Origin: Ophioderma brevispina
Taxonomy: Eukaryota > Echinodermata > Ophiuroidea > Amphilepidida > Ophiodermatidae
DNA length: 64,000 nucleotides
Reading direction: 5' to 3'
Assembly: GCA_023653785.1 (NCBI GenBank)
Contig: JAMKCH010078537.1
Location: forward strand, 1-64,000
The position numbers were made by a program, and so were the translations under genes. Numbering within the stretch: the stretch's first letter is position 1; each line of letters starts with the position of its first letter. This document shows positions 26,116 through 38,772 of the stretch, one piece after another. Below the pieces are notes generated by a model, which was not told the DNA's origin, made no database searches, and was given only the letters and a program-made list of their open reading frames with translations.

Positions 26116-28089
26116 CAAAATGATCAATCCACCTTGTCCCTATAAAGCTCTCCGCAAAGCTCCCCTGATGCAACCAGGAATTTTTTTAAAAAGCACCACC
26201 TTCTTTTAAACCCGTCCCTGTGACTGTAATGCAATGCCTTCTATGGTCCTAGCTTAATCATGTCAGTAAGTATATTCTTTTTATTAATTGTTTATTAATT
26301 AAGTTTGTTGCGTACGCGCTTTCAATTGGTATCATCCCGGCTGTGAAATGTCCAGTACCGTTGTGTTCAACGCTGATTTTGGCAAATTAATGTCGCGACC
26401 TGTTGACACTTGTTACTTACCACACTAATATACGATTGATCTTTTAAATGTTATTGTCTGTTGTTATGTTGTTACAATGTTTCTTTCGCTGCCTGAGGGA
26501 CTTATACACTGAATCACGTCTTGCCCTCAATTTTAAAGGCCGTATTGGCGCGATTTATGATCTTAACCCATTTTATGGCTTTCTTATTCTAATTCCCTCT
26601 GCTCACCCATCATTCTTTTCATTGGGTGTTGGCATTTCACAGTGTAATTCCATTATATTGCAAGCACAATGTAGTGTTGTATATATGTTTCTTAGTGATT
26701 GAAGGTACAATTTCGCAAACATGTATGATTTTTTTTGCGTATTAATTTATGAATTTATTGAGTTGGAGATCGTTAGACTTTTCCTTTCTATTATTCACCA
26801 TAACCGATTTCACTTTGTTACATGCTTCTCATATGGTCGTTTAACTTGTAGGGTATGGTCAGGATACTGTTACAAGGGTCCCTTTTGACCATGCCAATGA
26901 TTGCATTTATATGATGTGCAAGGAAAGACGATAATTTAGGATAAAAGGTGCAAGGAAATCTCAACTCTCTATAATGCTGTTAAATGCTGTTGCCAGGAAC
27001 TTCAAGCCAGATCTTCTCCCACCCTCTGGAATTGAACATAGAGGGTGCACTTATAATGATTGGACTTCACATAATTGATTGACTGTGAATTGGAGCCGCG
27101 TCACCAAGGAGAAATTCCATTCTGAAACCGGTGCAGGAAAGTGAACTATGCTGGAAGTTTTGGGGCAAATGCCTGTTTTTTTTGCTGATGCCTGTAACCT
27201 GAAACCTTTTGCTTGTAGTTCTGGTGATGAACTCAGAGACCAGAATATAATGTTGTAAGTTCCACAGACCCCCTCAGTCATGTTCATGAACTTGTGTTCT
27301 GCCTCGCATTGTAACCCATGAGGTCAATCCCACTGGAGCTGTACATGCAGTGACTGGTAGCTGTATCGCAACATTGGTGATTCAATGTCACGAAGATGGT
27401 TTGAAACTACCCTGAACTGGCTCGCAAGTGATCACAATCCCATAGCGTGACTTTAATTATTCCTTGCACCATCAATGGACTTTAGGCGATTCATTAATCA
27501 AACCAACAGCTGTACCGTAGTAGTTAATCATTCCAAAACCTGTAATTTTCATGCAGGCGTGCAACAAGGTCGCCTTCTGGCCAAATTGACATCACAAAAT
27601 AAATCTTGTGATTATAAATTAGTGCTTGATGATGTAATTTGGTGTTGTCTATTTTGGTTATAAGCTGGAGCCGAAATTTCGTAACAATACCTATATCTTT
27701 GGTAACAGACAAACACAAAATCTATTTTTGATATTTTTTTTCGATTTGTGGAGTTAGAAAATCACTAATAGTGTCTTTGAAGACTGACTCAGAGTTCCCG
27801 AGGAGGGCGCCCTCACTTTTCAAACAAATTGCATTTTTGTGGCATATATATACATTAAAATTTGTCCATATAGCTAAGCTCCAATCGAAGACATTTATAA
27901 ATTCAGGATCCGATTTTTGTTATATACCGTATCCTATGGCAATGTGTACTACACATATATCTTTATCTGGCATCCAAACGAAACAAAAAATATGATTCAT
28001 CTCAAATTTGGCAATTGATCAGTTTAGGGGAATAATTGGTTTTAGTCTACGATTTTAATCAATACACAAACAAATGATCTCTGAGTCAG
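26116..28089. other. Non-coding region, no gene recognised
   Basis: AT-rich sequence. A TTTGAAGACTGACTCAGAG / CTCTGAGTCAGCCTTGAAA inverted pair (27775-27793 / 28079-28097) may bound a 320 bp MITE. The short open frames do not look like exons. Confidence 0.35.
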
Positions 28090-29245
28090 CCTTGAAATAT
28101 CTTCAGAAAATTGAAGGTACTGCCTTACAGTGGACTCGGTCTTACATGCAGAAACATTCATTTTGTGCGGATCGGAAATATTAAACATCAGCTCCCTTGG
28201 GCTTCCTAAGGGTTCCGTAACCGGGTCTCTCTTTGTTCATAATGTATACATACTCTATTGCATGAATCATCCAGAAGGGCAATGCAGGTGATGTGTAGCT
28301 CTATTTAACATTTGATTCTAAGATTCATGGTGATGCCAAACATGCTGTTGTATTGATGAAATCAGTGAGCGGATGCCCTGTTGCAAACTCAAACTTAATG
28401 ATCAGATCATCTATCAGATTATCATATTACATCAGTCATTTCAAAAACACTACCATCAGGGTCAGGAGAGTGGATGTTCCCCAGTCCTCGGCTATCAGAA
28501 ACCTTGGTGTTGTGTTCGATCAGACTGAACATGTGAAGGTCATCATTAAGTCTGTAAACTTCCACCTTCTAAATATTTACCGGATACGTCGCTTTATCAC
28601 GTTCATCATCTCGTCCGCTCACTGATTTATCTCGTATTGACTATACCAATTCACTATTGTATGGAATGTCCGCCAGTAAACTTCAGATTTTGAAGAATAT
28701 AGCAGCCAGGCTGGTGTTCAGATCTGATAGGATACCAGCCACACCACTCTTTAAAGAGCGCCATTGGCTAACGATCACTGAGTGCGTTGTCTTTCGGACA
28801 GTTGCCATCATACTTAGCCGCATACCTTTCTGTGCATATTCATGGCAGGCCAGGCTTGCGGTCTGAAAATGACAAGACGCTCCTCACTTTTCCTCATACA
28901 AAAAAGGTTAGTGGGTGACAGGGCTTTCACCATTGCGGCCCCTAACCTATGTAACTCTTTGACCATCTCTGTTCGCCACACCAGATCCATTGTTATTTTT
29001 AAGAATATTCTAACATTTCTTAAGAGTTGACCGTGTCCTTAATTTGTTTTCTCTTGCCTCACATGAATTTTCTTATTTGATTGCGCAGCTATTTCTTATA
29101 ATTATACTATAGTTTAAAGATAAAGTGGTTATCTTATGTTCCATCACTTATAAATCTATTGTATTATGATGTTTAAATAGTAATTGCTATTTTGTAAAGC
29201 GCTTTGACATTATTTTGATAAAGCGCTATATCAAATACTGTTTGT
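28090..29245 (+). pseudogene. CR1/L2-like retrotransposon RT fragment
   Basis: 28110-28260 gives TALQWTRSYMQKHSF and LGLPKGSVTGSLF, degenerate RT blocks (GVPQGSVLGP type). 28353-28625 gives AIRNLGVVFDQT and INIYRIRRF-like thumb motifs. 28657-29028 gives LQILKNIAARLVFRS and then GDRAFTIAAPNLCNSL, the C-terminal box. The 3' end has AAAGCGCTTTGACATTATTT followed by AAAGCGCTATATCAAATAC. Frames shift repeatedly and the catalytic YADD region is not intact. Confidence 0.75.
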
Positions 29246-29964
29246 ATATGTGTATATATTTCAAAATCATTTAAACATGAGCATAACACATTTGTGATGA
29301 AAAATAGTGGCCATTCCTTAAATATCAGGTCGGTAAGACGGTATTATTAGTTGCCAGCAACAATTAGTTATGACAGTATACTTCTCAGTGAAAAGACGAT
29401 GTATGCCTTTCTTTTTTATTATTAGACTCCTTACATTTTGCATCAGGAGTTCTAGGGTTCGGGTATAAGACTATGTTTGACATGTTTAACTAGAAGTTCA
29501 TTTAATACCCATATACTGAACAAAATTTTGGGTGGAAGACCCAGCCCCACTCCTGACATTTTAGAGTTCTCATACTTAAACCCTTCAGCTGCTGGAATGT
29601 GATCTTAAATGCCAGCTTACCATTTAGGAAAAGTCAACAGAATACTAAAAAAATGGAAAATAAATATCCAATTTCGTCCCATTTTTATTATTCTGACAGA
29701 TATACTAAAAAAGAAGAAGTTTTATCCCGTTTTTAACTACAGAGAGTCGAATGCTATATTTAATATTTTCATAGATTTATAGGTAATAAATTCCGTGGTG
29801 TTGTTTTTTTAAAAAAGAGAAGACTCTTCAATCAATATTTAAGCGTATTTCATAGCACATTGTCGACAGTATCGCTATAATTGTATTGTTTGCTATAATT
29901 ATTATTATGTGATGTTGTATATATGCTCTTTGATAATATGGAAATAAAGTTCAAATTCAAGATA
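29246..29964. other. Non-coding interval
   Basis: AT-rich, with no domain or repeat recognised. AATAAA-like words near 29941 lie just before the next retroelement copy. Confidence 0.3.
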
Positions 29965-30700
29965 TGCATAGTACTTTCCTTACTTGCTTATGTCAATGTC
30001 CCAAAAAGTGTTACACTCCAGATCATTTAGCATCATTAAATGTGCAACGAGATATTTCAAGGCATCCATACTTTCTGTCATATGTAGTGCTTTCATATAG
30101 ATTAAACGTATACATCCTAGCAGGAATTGCTCCACCAGACATCCGTCGTAGCGTAGCGAGCATGCAAGAGCGTAGCTGCCAAGTATTTAATGTGAAGCAC
30201 CCTATGTCTGGACATATACCTGCTGCCAACCGCCTTAAATCCAGAGAGAGAGTTTCTTAAGCAAAGTCCAACCTCTTGAAACAGTCTATAAGGAGCTGAA
30301 GAGAGTCGCCTTGTGGAAAGAAAGACTTGCCATCAACCAAGTAACATTGGTATTGAACCTAGTGAGCATCTCCCACCTGGAGCTGACTCCTCATTGGTTG
30401 AATGACGATGCCTCAACAGATTGAGAACCAGAATTGGCCGATCTAAGGTTTCCTTGCAGAAGTGGGTCTACCTGGAAGCAGATCAGGACACTACCTGTGG
30501 TTGTGGAACAGCACCACAGACAATGGAACATCTCTTCGCCTGCCCACTGCTGGAGCAACAATGCACAAACAAGACCTTGTGGAATTCAGTGAAGCAGCCA
30601 GACGTTGTACTCCTCTCTGGCTGGATCATATTTGAGAACCACAGTGTTTGGATACGATAAGAAGAATATATAAATGAAACACGCACTATTTTTTTACATA
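29965..30700 (+). pseudogene. Retrotransposon C-terminal fragment, AT-shifted copy
   Basis: 30105-30260 encodes YILAGIAPPDIRRSVASMQE then RSCQVFNVKHPMSGH. After frameshifts, 30415-30658 encodes RTRIGRSKVSLQKW and CGCGTAPQTMEHLFACPLL, then a WIIFENHSVWIR end. The C-x-C-x6-7-M-E-H-L-x-x-C-P pattern is the zinc-knuckle-like C-terminus of certain non-LTR ORF2 proteins. It is the same family as the minus-strand copy at 32690-33350. CpG-containing codons of the other copy are often TpG or CpA here. Confidence 0.7.
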
Positions 30701-32489
30701 TAATTTGGGCATACATTTTTGGCACAAACAACACGATCTCAACACACATTTCAGTACCATTAGCCATCAGGTAAAGCAATCCATTTCAATGATACCAATT
30801 AAAATGTGAAAGTGCCGTTTTTGTCTCGCCTGAACTTTGTTCTGGCAGAGACTTTGTAATGACTTTACTGTCTCTATGTGTGTCTGTGTAAAAAACTAGA
30901 TTTGTGATTTAGATATAAGGCGCACTAGTGGTCCCGCCCGATTGCGTACAGCAATACAGTTGAAGACTAGTCTTCAATGTGCTCTATTTCTTGACCTACC
31001 TGCACTCAAAATACTGAATGGATAATTTTGGTGTTTTTGGATAGAGACCAATATACAATTATAGTTATTGGACATATCAACTAAGATCATGTGGGCATTT
31101 TTTTTTAAGGATCACTTTTATGTGTCTGTGGTATACGCTTTAGGAGCGGTTTCTGGCCTACTTTTTGGGGTAGGGTAGCGCCACAATTTCAAAACTCCTT
31201 ATTGAGATTGCACTAATATTTTCAAAGTATATAAGAAAACGTCATACTTTGAAAAAAGAACCTGTGTTAATTGCAAATTTTATTTATTATAGCAATTTTG
31301 ATATGAAAATGGGTATTTTGGGCAAAGGTTTGCAACTTTGGTACTTTTAGGACTCTAGGCCAATTTTCTCCCAGTTTGAAGATGCCATGTTAAAAGATAA
31401 CATTATTAGATGTTTTTTAGAAAAGTGTCAGAATCCAGAGTATGTCCATTTGCGGATTCATATAACATTGTATGCTGTCATTTTGGAGACTTCATTGTGA
31501 GGACATATCATCGTTGAACTGCGACGCTTCTTCTAATTCTGGCCATTAGTCGCCATGTGGGATTGGACATTAATAGAATAAGTATTTAGTATTCATAAAG
31601 AGAACTTTGAGTATATGATCGTTATTGCCATTGTAATCGTGTTGTGGACATTCCAAATTCTTGAAGCAATTAATTTGATAAAAAAACCAAATCACTCTTA
31701 TTATATTAAAATTCATATCATTTGTGCACAAGGGTTATTTTGTTTGTGTTCTAATGGTATTTCTGAACTTGGCAGACCAAAGGCCATAGTTCATTCTTTG
31801 TATATTTCAGACTTTTTCACTGTACAAGGTCTATCTTAACATTCTCACATAACAAGTGATATACAATGGTGACCTCTGGTGCTGTAGAGTTTGACCAAAT
31901 TTGTAATTTTAGTCATAGTTCAAGGATGAATATATTGTTTTCCTTATATTTGACCTCGGGTAAACTCTGAATGACCGCTAGTTGACATCCTTCCAGGTTA
32001 CAAATTTCGAATCATTTTTCAGATAAGGCATTTTCAGATAAGGCTTGAAAAGAGAATTACGGAAAAGAGCATTACCTTCAGTAGGCCTAGGATACCCGAC
32101 ACTTCCCAAATTTTCCAAATTTAAAATTTAATTTTCAAAATAATTATAAAATAACTCCAAAATGGAGATATTCTGGATTCTGACACTTTTCTAAAAACTG
32201 TCTACTAGTGTTATCTTTAATTACGTGTTTCTCTATGGGATGTCGCCATCGACACGATTGTTTGGTAAACGTATGGGTCATATCTGTGCCAGGGGGAATG
32301 AAAAAAATGGCTGACAAATTTATGATCTGTAGTTTTACCCTTCATATACATCAGTAGAAGAGATGATCCAGATATACACAGAAATGTTCGTGTTGAAGGA
32401 CCAGAACTTCCAAGAAGAATGCAAAATTTTTTTTAAAAATATGAAAAATAAACATCACCGGTGTAAATATGCATAAAACATATTCTAAA
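30701..32489. other. Non-coding region with an inverted-repeat element
   Basis: Contains the inverted repeat described at 31393-32218. Otherwise AT-rich with no recognised coding. Confidence 0.4.
31393..32218. mobile_element. Inverted-repeat element, about 55 bp arms
   Basis: AAAGATAACATTATTAGATG followed by TTTTTTAGAAAAGTGTCAGAATCC (from 31393) is mirrored by GGATTCTGACACTTTTCTAA and then AACTGTCTACTAGTGTTATCTTT (to 32218). The interior of about 700 bp has no transposase. Target duplication was not identified. Confidence 0.6.
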
Positions 32490-32689
32490 ATTCTAGTTAG
32501 GGGGAAGGCTTAGGGGGAAGGTTTAAAGATTCACTATGTTATAAATAGCTCTTATAGTTATTTAAATTAATCAATATCCATATCCTTTGTTATTCTAGTG
32601 GATTAATCTTCATTTGCATTAATTAATATTCATATCCTTTGTTATGCAAAACGGAATAAATCGCAATACAAAGGGAGGCGTTAGGGGGA
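32490..32689. repeat. AT-rich dispersed repeat family, member 1
   Basis: The words TTAATATTCATATCCTTTGT, GGAATAAATCGCAA and GCGTTAGGGGGAAGG occur in order. The same order recurs at about 33540-33680, 37165-37265, 37640-37740 and 38095-38200, with a partial, inverted echo near 51375-51425. Confidence 0.65.
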
Positions 32690-33350
32690 AGGTTCTTCTT
32701 CTTATCGTGTCCAAACACTGTGGTTCTCAAACATGATCCAGCCAGAGATGGGTACAACGTCCGGCTGCCCCACCAAATTCCGCAAGGTCCCCATTCGTGC
32801 ACCGTTGCGCCAGCATTGGGCAGACCAAGAGGTGTTCCATTGCCAGCGGTGCCGCCCCACAACCACAGGCAGCATCCCGACCTGCCCCCAGACAGCCCCA
32901 CCCCCGCAAGGAAACCCCAGACCGGCCAGCCCTGGCTCCCAATCCGCTGAGGCACCGCCATCCAGACCACGAGGAGCCAGCCCCAGGTGGGAGGTGCTCA
33001 CCAGGTTCAATACCGATAGACGTTACTTGGTTGATGGCAATTTTTTTCTTTCCACAAGGCGACTCTCCCGACCCCCCCCCCCCCCCCAAAAAAAAAAAAA
33101 AAAAAAAACCCAGAGACCGCCCCAAGAGGTCGGACTCCGCTCAAGAAACCCTCTCCGGACCCAAGGCGGCCAGCAACAGGCATCCGTCCAGACATAGGGT
33201 GCCCCACACCAGACACTTGGCAGCTACGCTCCTGCATGCTCGCCACGCCACGACGGACGTCCGGTGGAGCAATTCCCGCCAGGATGCACAAGTTTTCCGT
33301 TGGTGTCGGACGGAGGCACCCCGCGACAAGCCGGCAGGAGGCATCTAACG
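32690..33350 (-). pseudogene. Retrotransposon C-terminal fragment, GC-rich copy
   Basis: On the minus strand, CILAGIAPPDVRRGVASMQE and RSCQVSGVGHPMSGRMP are followed, past a homopolymer break (C then A runs, 33075-33106), by LRQRIGSQGWPVWG-like and CGCGAAPLAMEHLLVCPMLA segments and a LDHV end. The base composition is far more GC-rich than the surroundings. Frames break at the homopolymers. Confidence 0.7.
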
Positions 33351-33423
33351 CTGAATCAAGCTCCTTGGCATGGATAGGTATATTTCGCCCACGTGCCGTA
33401 ATGAGTGAATAACAAACGCCAAT

Positions 33424-33446
33424 TTTCCCCTAACGCACATGATAGC

Positions 33447-33499
<53 letters not shown>

Positions 33500-33680
33500 C
33501 AACCATAGGGGGGGAAATTGAATTATTCAAGAGGTTATAATGAGCCTTTATAGTTATTCAAATTAATTAATATTCATATATGTTGTTATTCTAGTAGATT
33601 AGATTAATTTACATAAAATTAATATTCATATCCTTTTACGGAATAAAGCGCAAACAATAGATGACGTTAGGGGAAAAAGG
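33424..33680. mobile_element. MITE-like member of the AT-rich family, with (TAA)n inside
   Basis: TTTTCCCCTAACG (33422-33434) faces GACGTTAGGGGAAAAA (33662-33677) as terminal inverted repeats. Between them lie a (TAA)n microsatellite (about 33447-33496) and the TTAATATTCATATCC / GGAATAAAGCGCAA signature. A second TTTCCCCCTAACG lies at 33685. Confidence 0.6.
33447..33496 (+). repeat. (TAA)n microsatellite
   Basis: About 16 units of AAT/TAA inside the MITE-like unit. The homologous units at 37277-38010 carry (TAC)n/(TGC)n instead. Confidence 0.9.
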
Positions 33681-33699
33681 AGAATTTCCCCCTAACGTA

Positions 33700-35364
33700 T
33701 TAATGAGTACATAAGAATAGTGTTTTTCCCCTTATAGTTCCACATAAGGTCGTAATATAGGTTTTTCCGGTCAATTTCGCACTTTTATCAACCAAAAATA
33801 TAATTTAGCAATCGATTTCGCACGTTTTGGCTTATCGGTCTAAATCCTAACTACACTTTCGTACTATGAGCATTCTATTCCATTTTTCATCAATCAATTT
33901 CGTTCTACAGCATAACCGTTAGCTTATGGTAATAAGTTCGTCTTTATGCTTTCAGTTTCGCCATTTCGCATTTATTTCGGAAAATCATAAACTTTTTTTC
34001 GCTATACGTAAACAAGAACGGTGCGAAACAATGTAGGGTTGATTTTCAATTTCGTGGATTGCTATTCTAATTGGCGATTATGCATTCAATTACGTTACGT
34101 TATAGAGCTACAATATACGTTTACGTTTAATAGACATATAATGACAAAATTAGTAAAATATCTTTATTTCGGTAAAACATGTCAAAACAAATTTTAGGAA
34201 AATTCTTATCTTCAGGACACACATATAATTACAGGCTGAAGGTGGGTGATCCGATATATGGCCTAGTCACCCACTTCACTCCATCAAACTTGAGATTTTC
34301 ATACCAGATGAAAGTACACATATGTTTCTTATTTGCCCATGAAATGTTTTTCTTGTGTTTTGAGAGCAAAAACCCTCTCCCAATTAGGTCAGTGATGACC
34401 GCATTATTAATTTTAATGGGCAAGTTAAGTGCACAGTTTTTATTCCACTATCCAACGGCATGGACCATTTAAGACGTGTTTTAAACTTTTAGAACAAACT
34501 AAACATTTGTCCTTATGCGGTTATGTTTCCATGTTCACATGATTATTTGAATCGTCAAATAAGAATAGTAACATTTTTTCAAATAAAAAAAATCCCCCAT
34601 TCTCCTTAAAGCCTTGCTTCATTCTGTTAATTTAGGCCGTTCATATTGCAATGAAAGTTTTACGTTTCATCTCTGCTTTTACTTACTCCGCTTATCACTC
34701 TATAGTCATCTTCACTTTTCATTTATATAATTCACTGCACTTTCTCTACTTTTTTTCTTATTATATGTATCATGCTCAGCATTGACCCTGGGATCAGTCT
34801 TTTAAAGGCCAGCGTGTTTTAATTATGAGCAATCTTTTTGCTACCTCATTAGAAGCGAGAACGATAAATATTAAGAATATATAGGTAAAACTTTCAAATT
34901 AATATATACTTTTTTCTTTAATCATGATCCTTTCCTTTCAAAAAGGTTTACCATTGTTTTTTGTTTAAATAAGGCTAACCATCAGATCAGTTTAAATTCA
35001 TTAACTCTAATGCATAAGTCATATAAATTGTTCAATGCCGAAATGCTGAGAAATGCTGATATTTCCCCTAACTAATAGGAGTAACCGGCAAATATTGCTA
35101 AATTTAAAAGAACATTTTTCATTTTTGTTATCTCAATGGCGAATAGAAAACATGAAGGTAATTCGCCAAAAGCTAATCCAATTGAAATCGCTTGAGCTAG
35201 CTAAACGCAATTGCCCGACCATTTCTAACGGACCTGTCGCATGCTCCTTTTAGCAATCGAATGACGTTTTTGCTTATTTAATACATCTACATCTCGTTCA
35301 ATTCGCACGAAAACTACCGTCTCTTTTATAACTGGAACACGTAAATTGCGAACATTGGGCCCGG
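33700..35364. other. Non-coding region
   Basis: AT-rich, with repeated TTTCGCA-type words (33775-34090). Open frames such as 34179-34472 show no recognisable domain. Confidence 0.3.
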
Positions 35365-36480
35365 TAAAACCTATAAATAATAATACTACTAATATTATTA
35401 TTATTATTATTATTATAAAGCGCTTTTACAAAGTAGGGAAGGCGCTGGTTAGGAAAGTGAAATTAAATGCTAGGATAAAGCTTGATACTTTTAAATGGCT
35501 TTTAAAACCAACAGACTATCACACGATTACTAATGGCAGAGGGCACTCCGTTCCAAAGGCGAGGTCCACCGATTGACAAGCACGATCACACCACGAGGAC
35601 AGAAATTTGAAGGATAACTGAACGGAGAGCATACTTGGAACTGTTAATCTCTGGAAATATGAGGACAGATACTGAGGAGAATTGATAGGAAAAGCTTTGA
35701 TGGCCATGAGAAGAACTTTAAATTTGATCTTCTGGGCAACTGGAAGCCATTGGAGAGAATGGCGTAATGGAGAGACCTGTGTGCGACTTTGGTTGCCTAC
35801 AAATAAGACGAGCACATCTACTTTGTAGAAACTTGAAAGTTTTAGTTGTTTTTTTTTATAAATGCATATTAAAAGATGGGTTGCACTAGCAATTTAGACA
35901 AAATCAGGGTGGACAAACAGTGTTATGGACGTACAATCTCAAGACTTTCGGATTTGATTAAGGTTATATAATTAAAAGTGAACAGAGCGAGGACAAAGAA
36001 CTTAATATGATTAAACATGTCATGGAGCTATCAAAATGATACCAAGGTTCCGGATATAATGTGAACTCTGGCATGGCTGGACACCTAAATTTAAGCATTA
36101 ATTTTTAAGAACTCATAATGGTTGGTAGATGAAGTCCACAAGAAAAAAAAGAAAATCAGTTTTAGAACTGGTTAAGCTCCAAGTTTGTTACTCAGCAGCT
36201 TCGTATCCATCCTGGAGATCATAAACACCCTGGGTCAATTTAAAACAAAGCCACTAACACAAGCTTCATCAGTGATGTTAGGATTAAAAACCTGCGGTAT
36301 ATCTGAACGTCATCGGCAGAGACATGATAATAATTAATATGGTGGGTTTTCAATAATCTTGACAACATGCCGAGCAATAATAGCAAATCATGTGGACCAA
36401 TGACGGACCCTGGTGGAACTCCATAGTCGAGTTGTTTGACACAGATACAACTACCATTACACATTCACTCTACAAGACCT
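35365..36480 (-). pseudogene. CR1/L2-like retrotransposon fragment, minus strand
   Basis: On the minus strand, 36464-36240 encodes YGVPPGSVIGPHDLLLLLGM and NYYHVSADDVQIYRRF, degenerate versions of the GVPQGS and YADD RT blocks with Ser replacing the Tyr-Ala start. 35815-35519 encodes VSPLRHSLQWLPVAQKIKFK, then YLSSYFQ, the C-terminal region. The 3' end has AAAGCGC and a (TAA)n tail at 35375-35415. It is dead through frameshifts and deletions. Confidence 0.75.
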
Positions 36481-37100
36481 TCAAGTGAGGTAGCTTTATG
36501 TCTCAACTGTATTTAAAATTGCGTTGGATAAATTTTTGTAAAATATGAGTATTGAATACGCAAAGCATAATGTTCGGTACTTCTGCTATTGAATTTCAGT
36601 AGTAGGGAGATATTTTGGAAGACATACCTTTGATCACAATTTTAGAAATAAAATATTTGATGCATCGCAACTGAAGCAATAAATGGCGATAGGAATTTTC
36701 TTGCAATCATAACTGAATAATAAAATAAGCGATGTGATTTTCTTATGAGTTCCCTCTTGTAAACATACTTCTTCTAAAATAAACGCAATTATCATGTGCA
36801 CAAATTCAAAACAATAGCTCAGCGGTGTACCACCCCCTTTCTAATATTATGTGTCAATTTGGTCCCACATGTGTGGACCCCACATTTGCAAAGTTTATTT
36901 TTTTCCAGTAGTATATTTGTAAAGTCTACTAATTCCAAACAGTATACAATGAAATGTCCCTACTTTGTGAGACCTAGTGTCAATTTTGATTCAACCAATT
37001 GTAATCAACCGTGGTATAGTAAGAAAATCATAAAACGATGACCTGAACATTTACTCGAAAGAAAATCTTGAAAAGTGGAATAATTTCAAAAAAAAAAAAA
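36481..37100. other. Non-coding interval
   Basis: AT-rich, ending in an A-rich run at 37088-37120. GGTCCCACATGTGTGGACC (near 36862) is a short perfect palindrome-like hairpin. Confidence 0.35.
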
Positions 37101-37570
<470 letters not shown>

Positions 37571-37842
37571 AAAAAAAAATAAAAAATAAACTAAACAAAC
37601 TCTGTTACAGACAATCCGTATTACAAATCTGCATAATGTTCAATAATTGATTATTCATACCCTTTGTTATTAATTAATGGGATAAAGCGCAATATTACCT
37701 TAAAACTGTATAACAAAGAGTGACGTTAGGAGAAACCTAAATTCTTCAAGTACTACTACTACTACTACAACAACTACTACTACAACTACTACTACTACTA
37801 CTACTACTAACTACTACTACTACTACTACTACACTACTACTA

Positions 37843-37919
<77 letters not shown>

Positions 37920-38025
37920 ACTACTACTACTACTAACTACTACTACTACTACACTACTACTACTCCTACTACTACTACTAACTACTACTACTACTACTAC
38001 ACTTATTACTACATTATAATGAGTT
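37571..38025. repeat. Repeat unit with trinucleotide array, copy 2
   Basis: Head-to-tail repeat of 37101-37570. Outside the array the two differ essentially by single-base gains and losses (for example AAATGTTCATAAATTG versus AATGTTCAATAATTG). The array (37757-38001) has the same order of TAC, GCT and TAC blocks with scattered single-base breaks. Confidence 0.9.
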
Positions 38026-38210
38026 GTACGACGGGTTGTCTATAGTCAAATCCTCTTAGAGACAACCACCGTACAAAATCTCAATATATGCATAATTTTG
38101 CATATAAATTAATATTCATATATTTTGTTATTAATGATCGGAACATAAAGCGCAACATTACCATATTACTGTGTAACAAAAGTTGACGTTAGGGGACAAA
38201 TACTTCGTAA
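38026..38210. repeat. AT-rich dispersed repeat family, further member
   Basis: TTAATATTCATATATTTTGT, CATAAAGCGCAACATTACC and GACGTTAGGGGACAAA appear in the same order as in the two preceding units, but with substitutions. It is therefore an older copy than the 37101/37571 pair. Confidence 0.7.
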
Positions 38211-38635
38211 TGAGTAATAACAAACAAAAAATATGAATAATACATATTGGGAATCTAACATACTAACAAAACAATGAAAACTTTCAAAGGAGTTAAGAAG
38301 AGAGACACATTTGAAAAAGAAATGTACACGACTTGAAAAACAAATTAAATACAAATTAAAGCTATGAGAAATAATATTGAAATAACAGTATTCTGGCTGG
38401 TGTTCTTTCTTTCTTTCTTTCTTTTTTGTGAATAAGAAAGTACCAGTTCCGTTTTCAATTGATATGGCTATCAAATAATTGCAAAAGAGCATTGGGTATT
38501 TAAGGATTTCCGACCATGTTAATGGTGTTGTCCGTTGAAGATGAATATCGAATTTCCCAATTCACCACGCGTTTGTTGTATCCAACAAGAAATCGTCACC
38601 AGTAAAACGTGTAAATCAAACCCCCGTTACACCGG

Positions 38636-38772
38636 GTTATGTAATAAACTTCGTGTAATGTAATAACCGACACGTAATTTAATAAATTGTGCCGTGTTAT
38701 GTAATAAAGCAGGTAATGTAATAAATATGGCCGCGTTATGTAATAAAAAAATCAACGCATAATGTAATAAAA
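38636..38772 (+). repeat. Array of seven TATGTAATAAA-type motifs
   Basis: GTTATGTAATAAA or a close variant (GTAATGTAATAA, CGTAATTTAATAAA, CATAATGTAATAAA) occurs at about 38636, 38655, 38672, 38696, 38712, 38735 and 38758, with 15-25 base spacing and non-conserved spacers. It is not a simple tandem repeat, since the motif is conserved and the spacers are not. Confidence 0.7.

Noticed and set aside
27773..28098. MITE bounded by GACTGACTCAGAG / CTCTGAGTCAGCC
   Set aside because: The arms are under 20 bp and imperfect with no duplication. Mentioned only as a possibility.
32733..33348. Long overlapping proline- and histidine-rich frames on the plus strand
   Set aside because: They are antisense shadows of the GC-rich retroelement copy, which reads meaningfully only on the minus strand.
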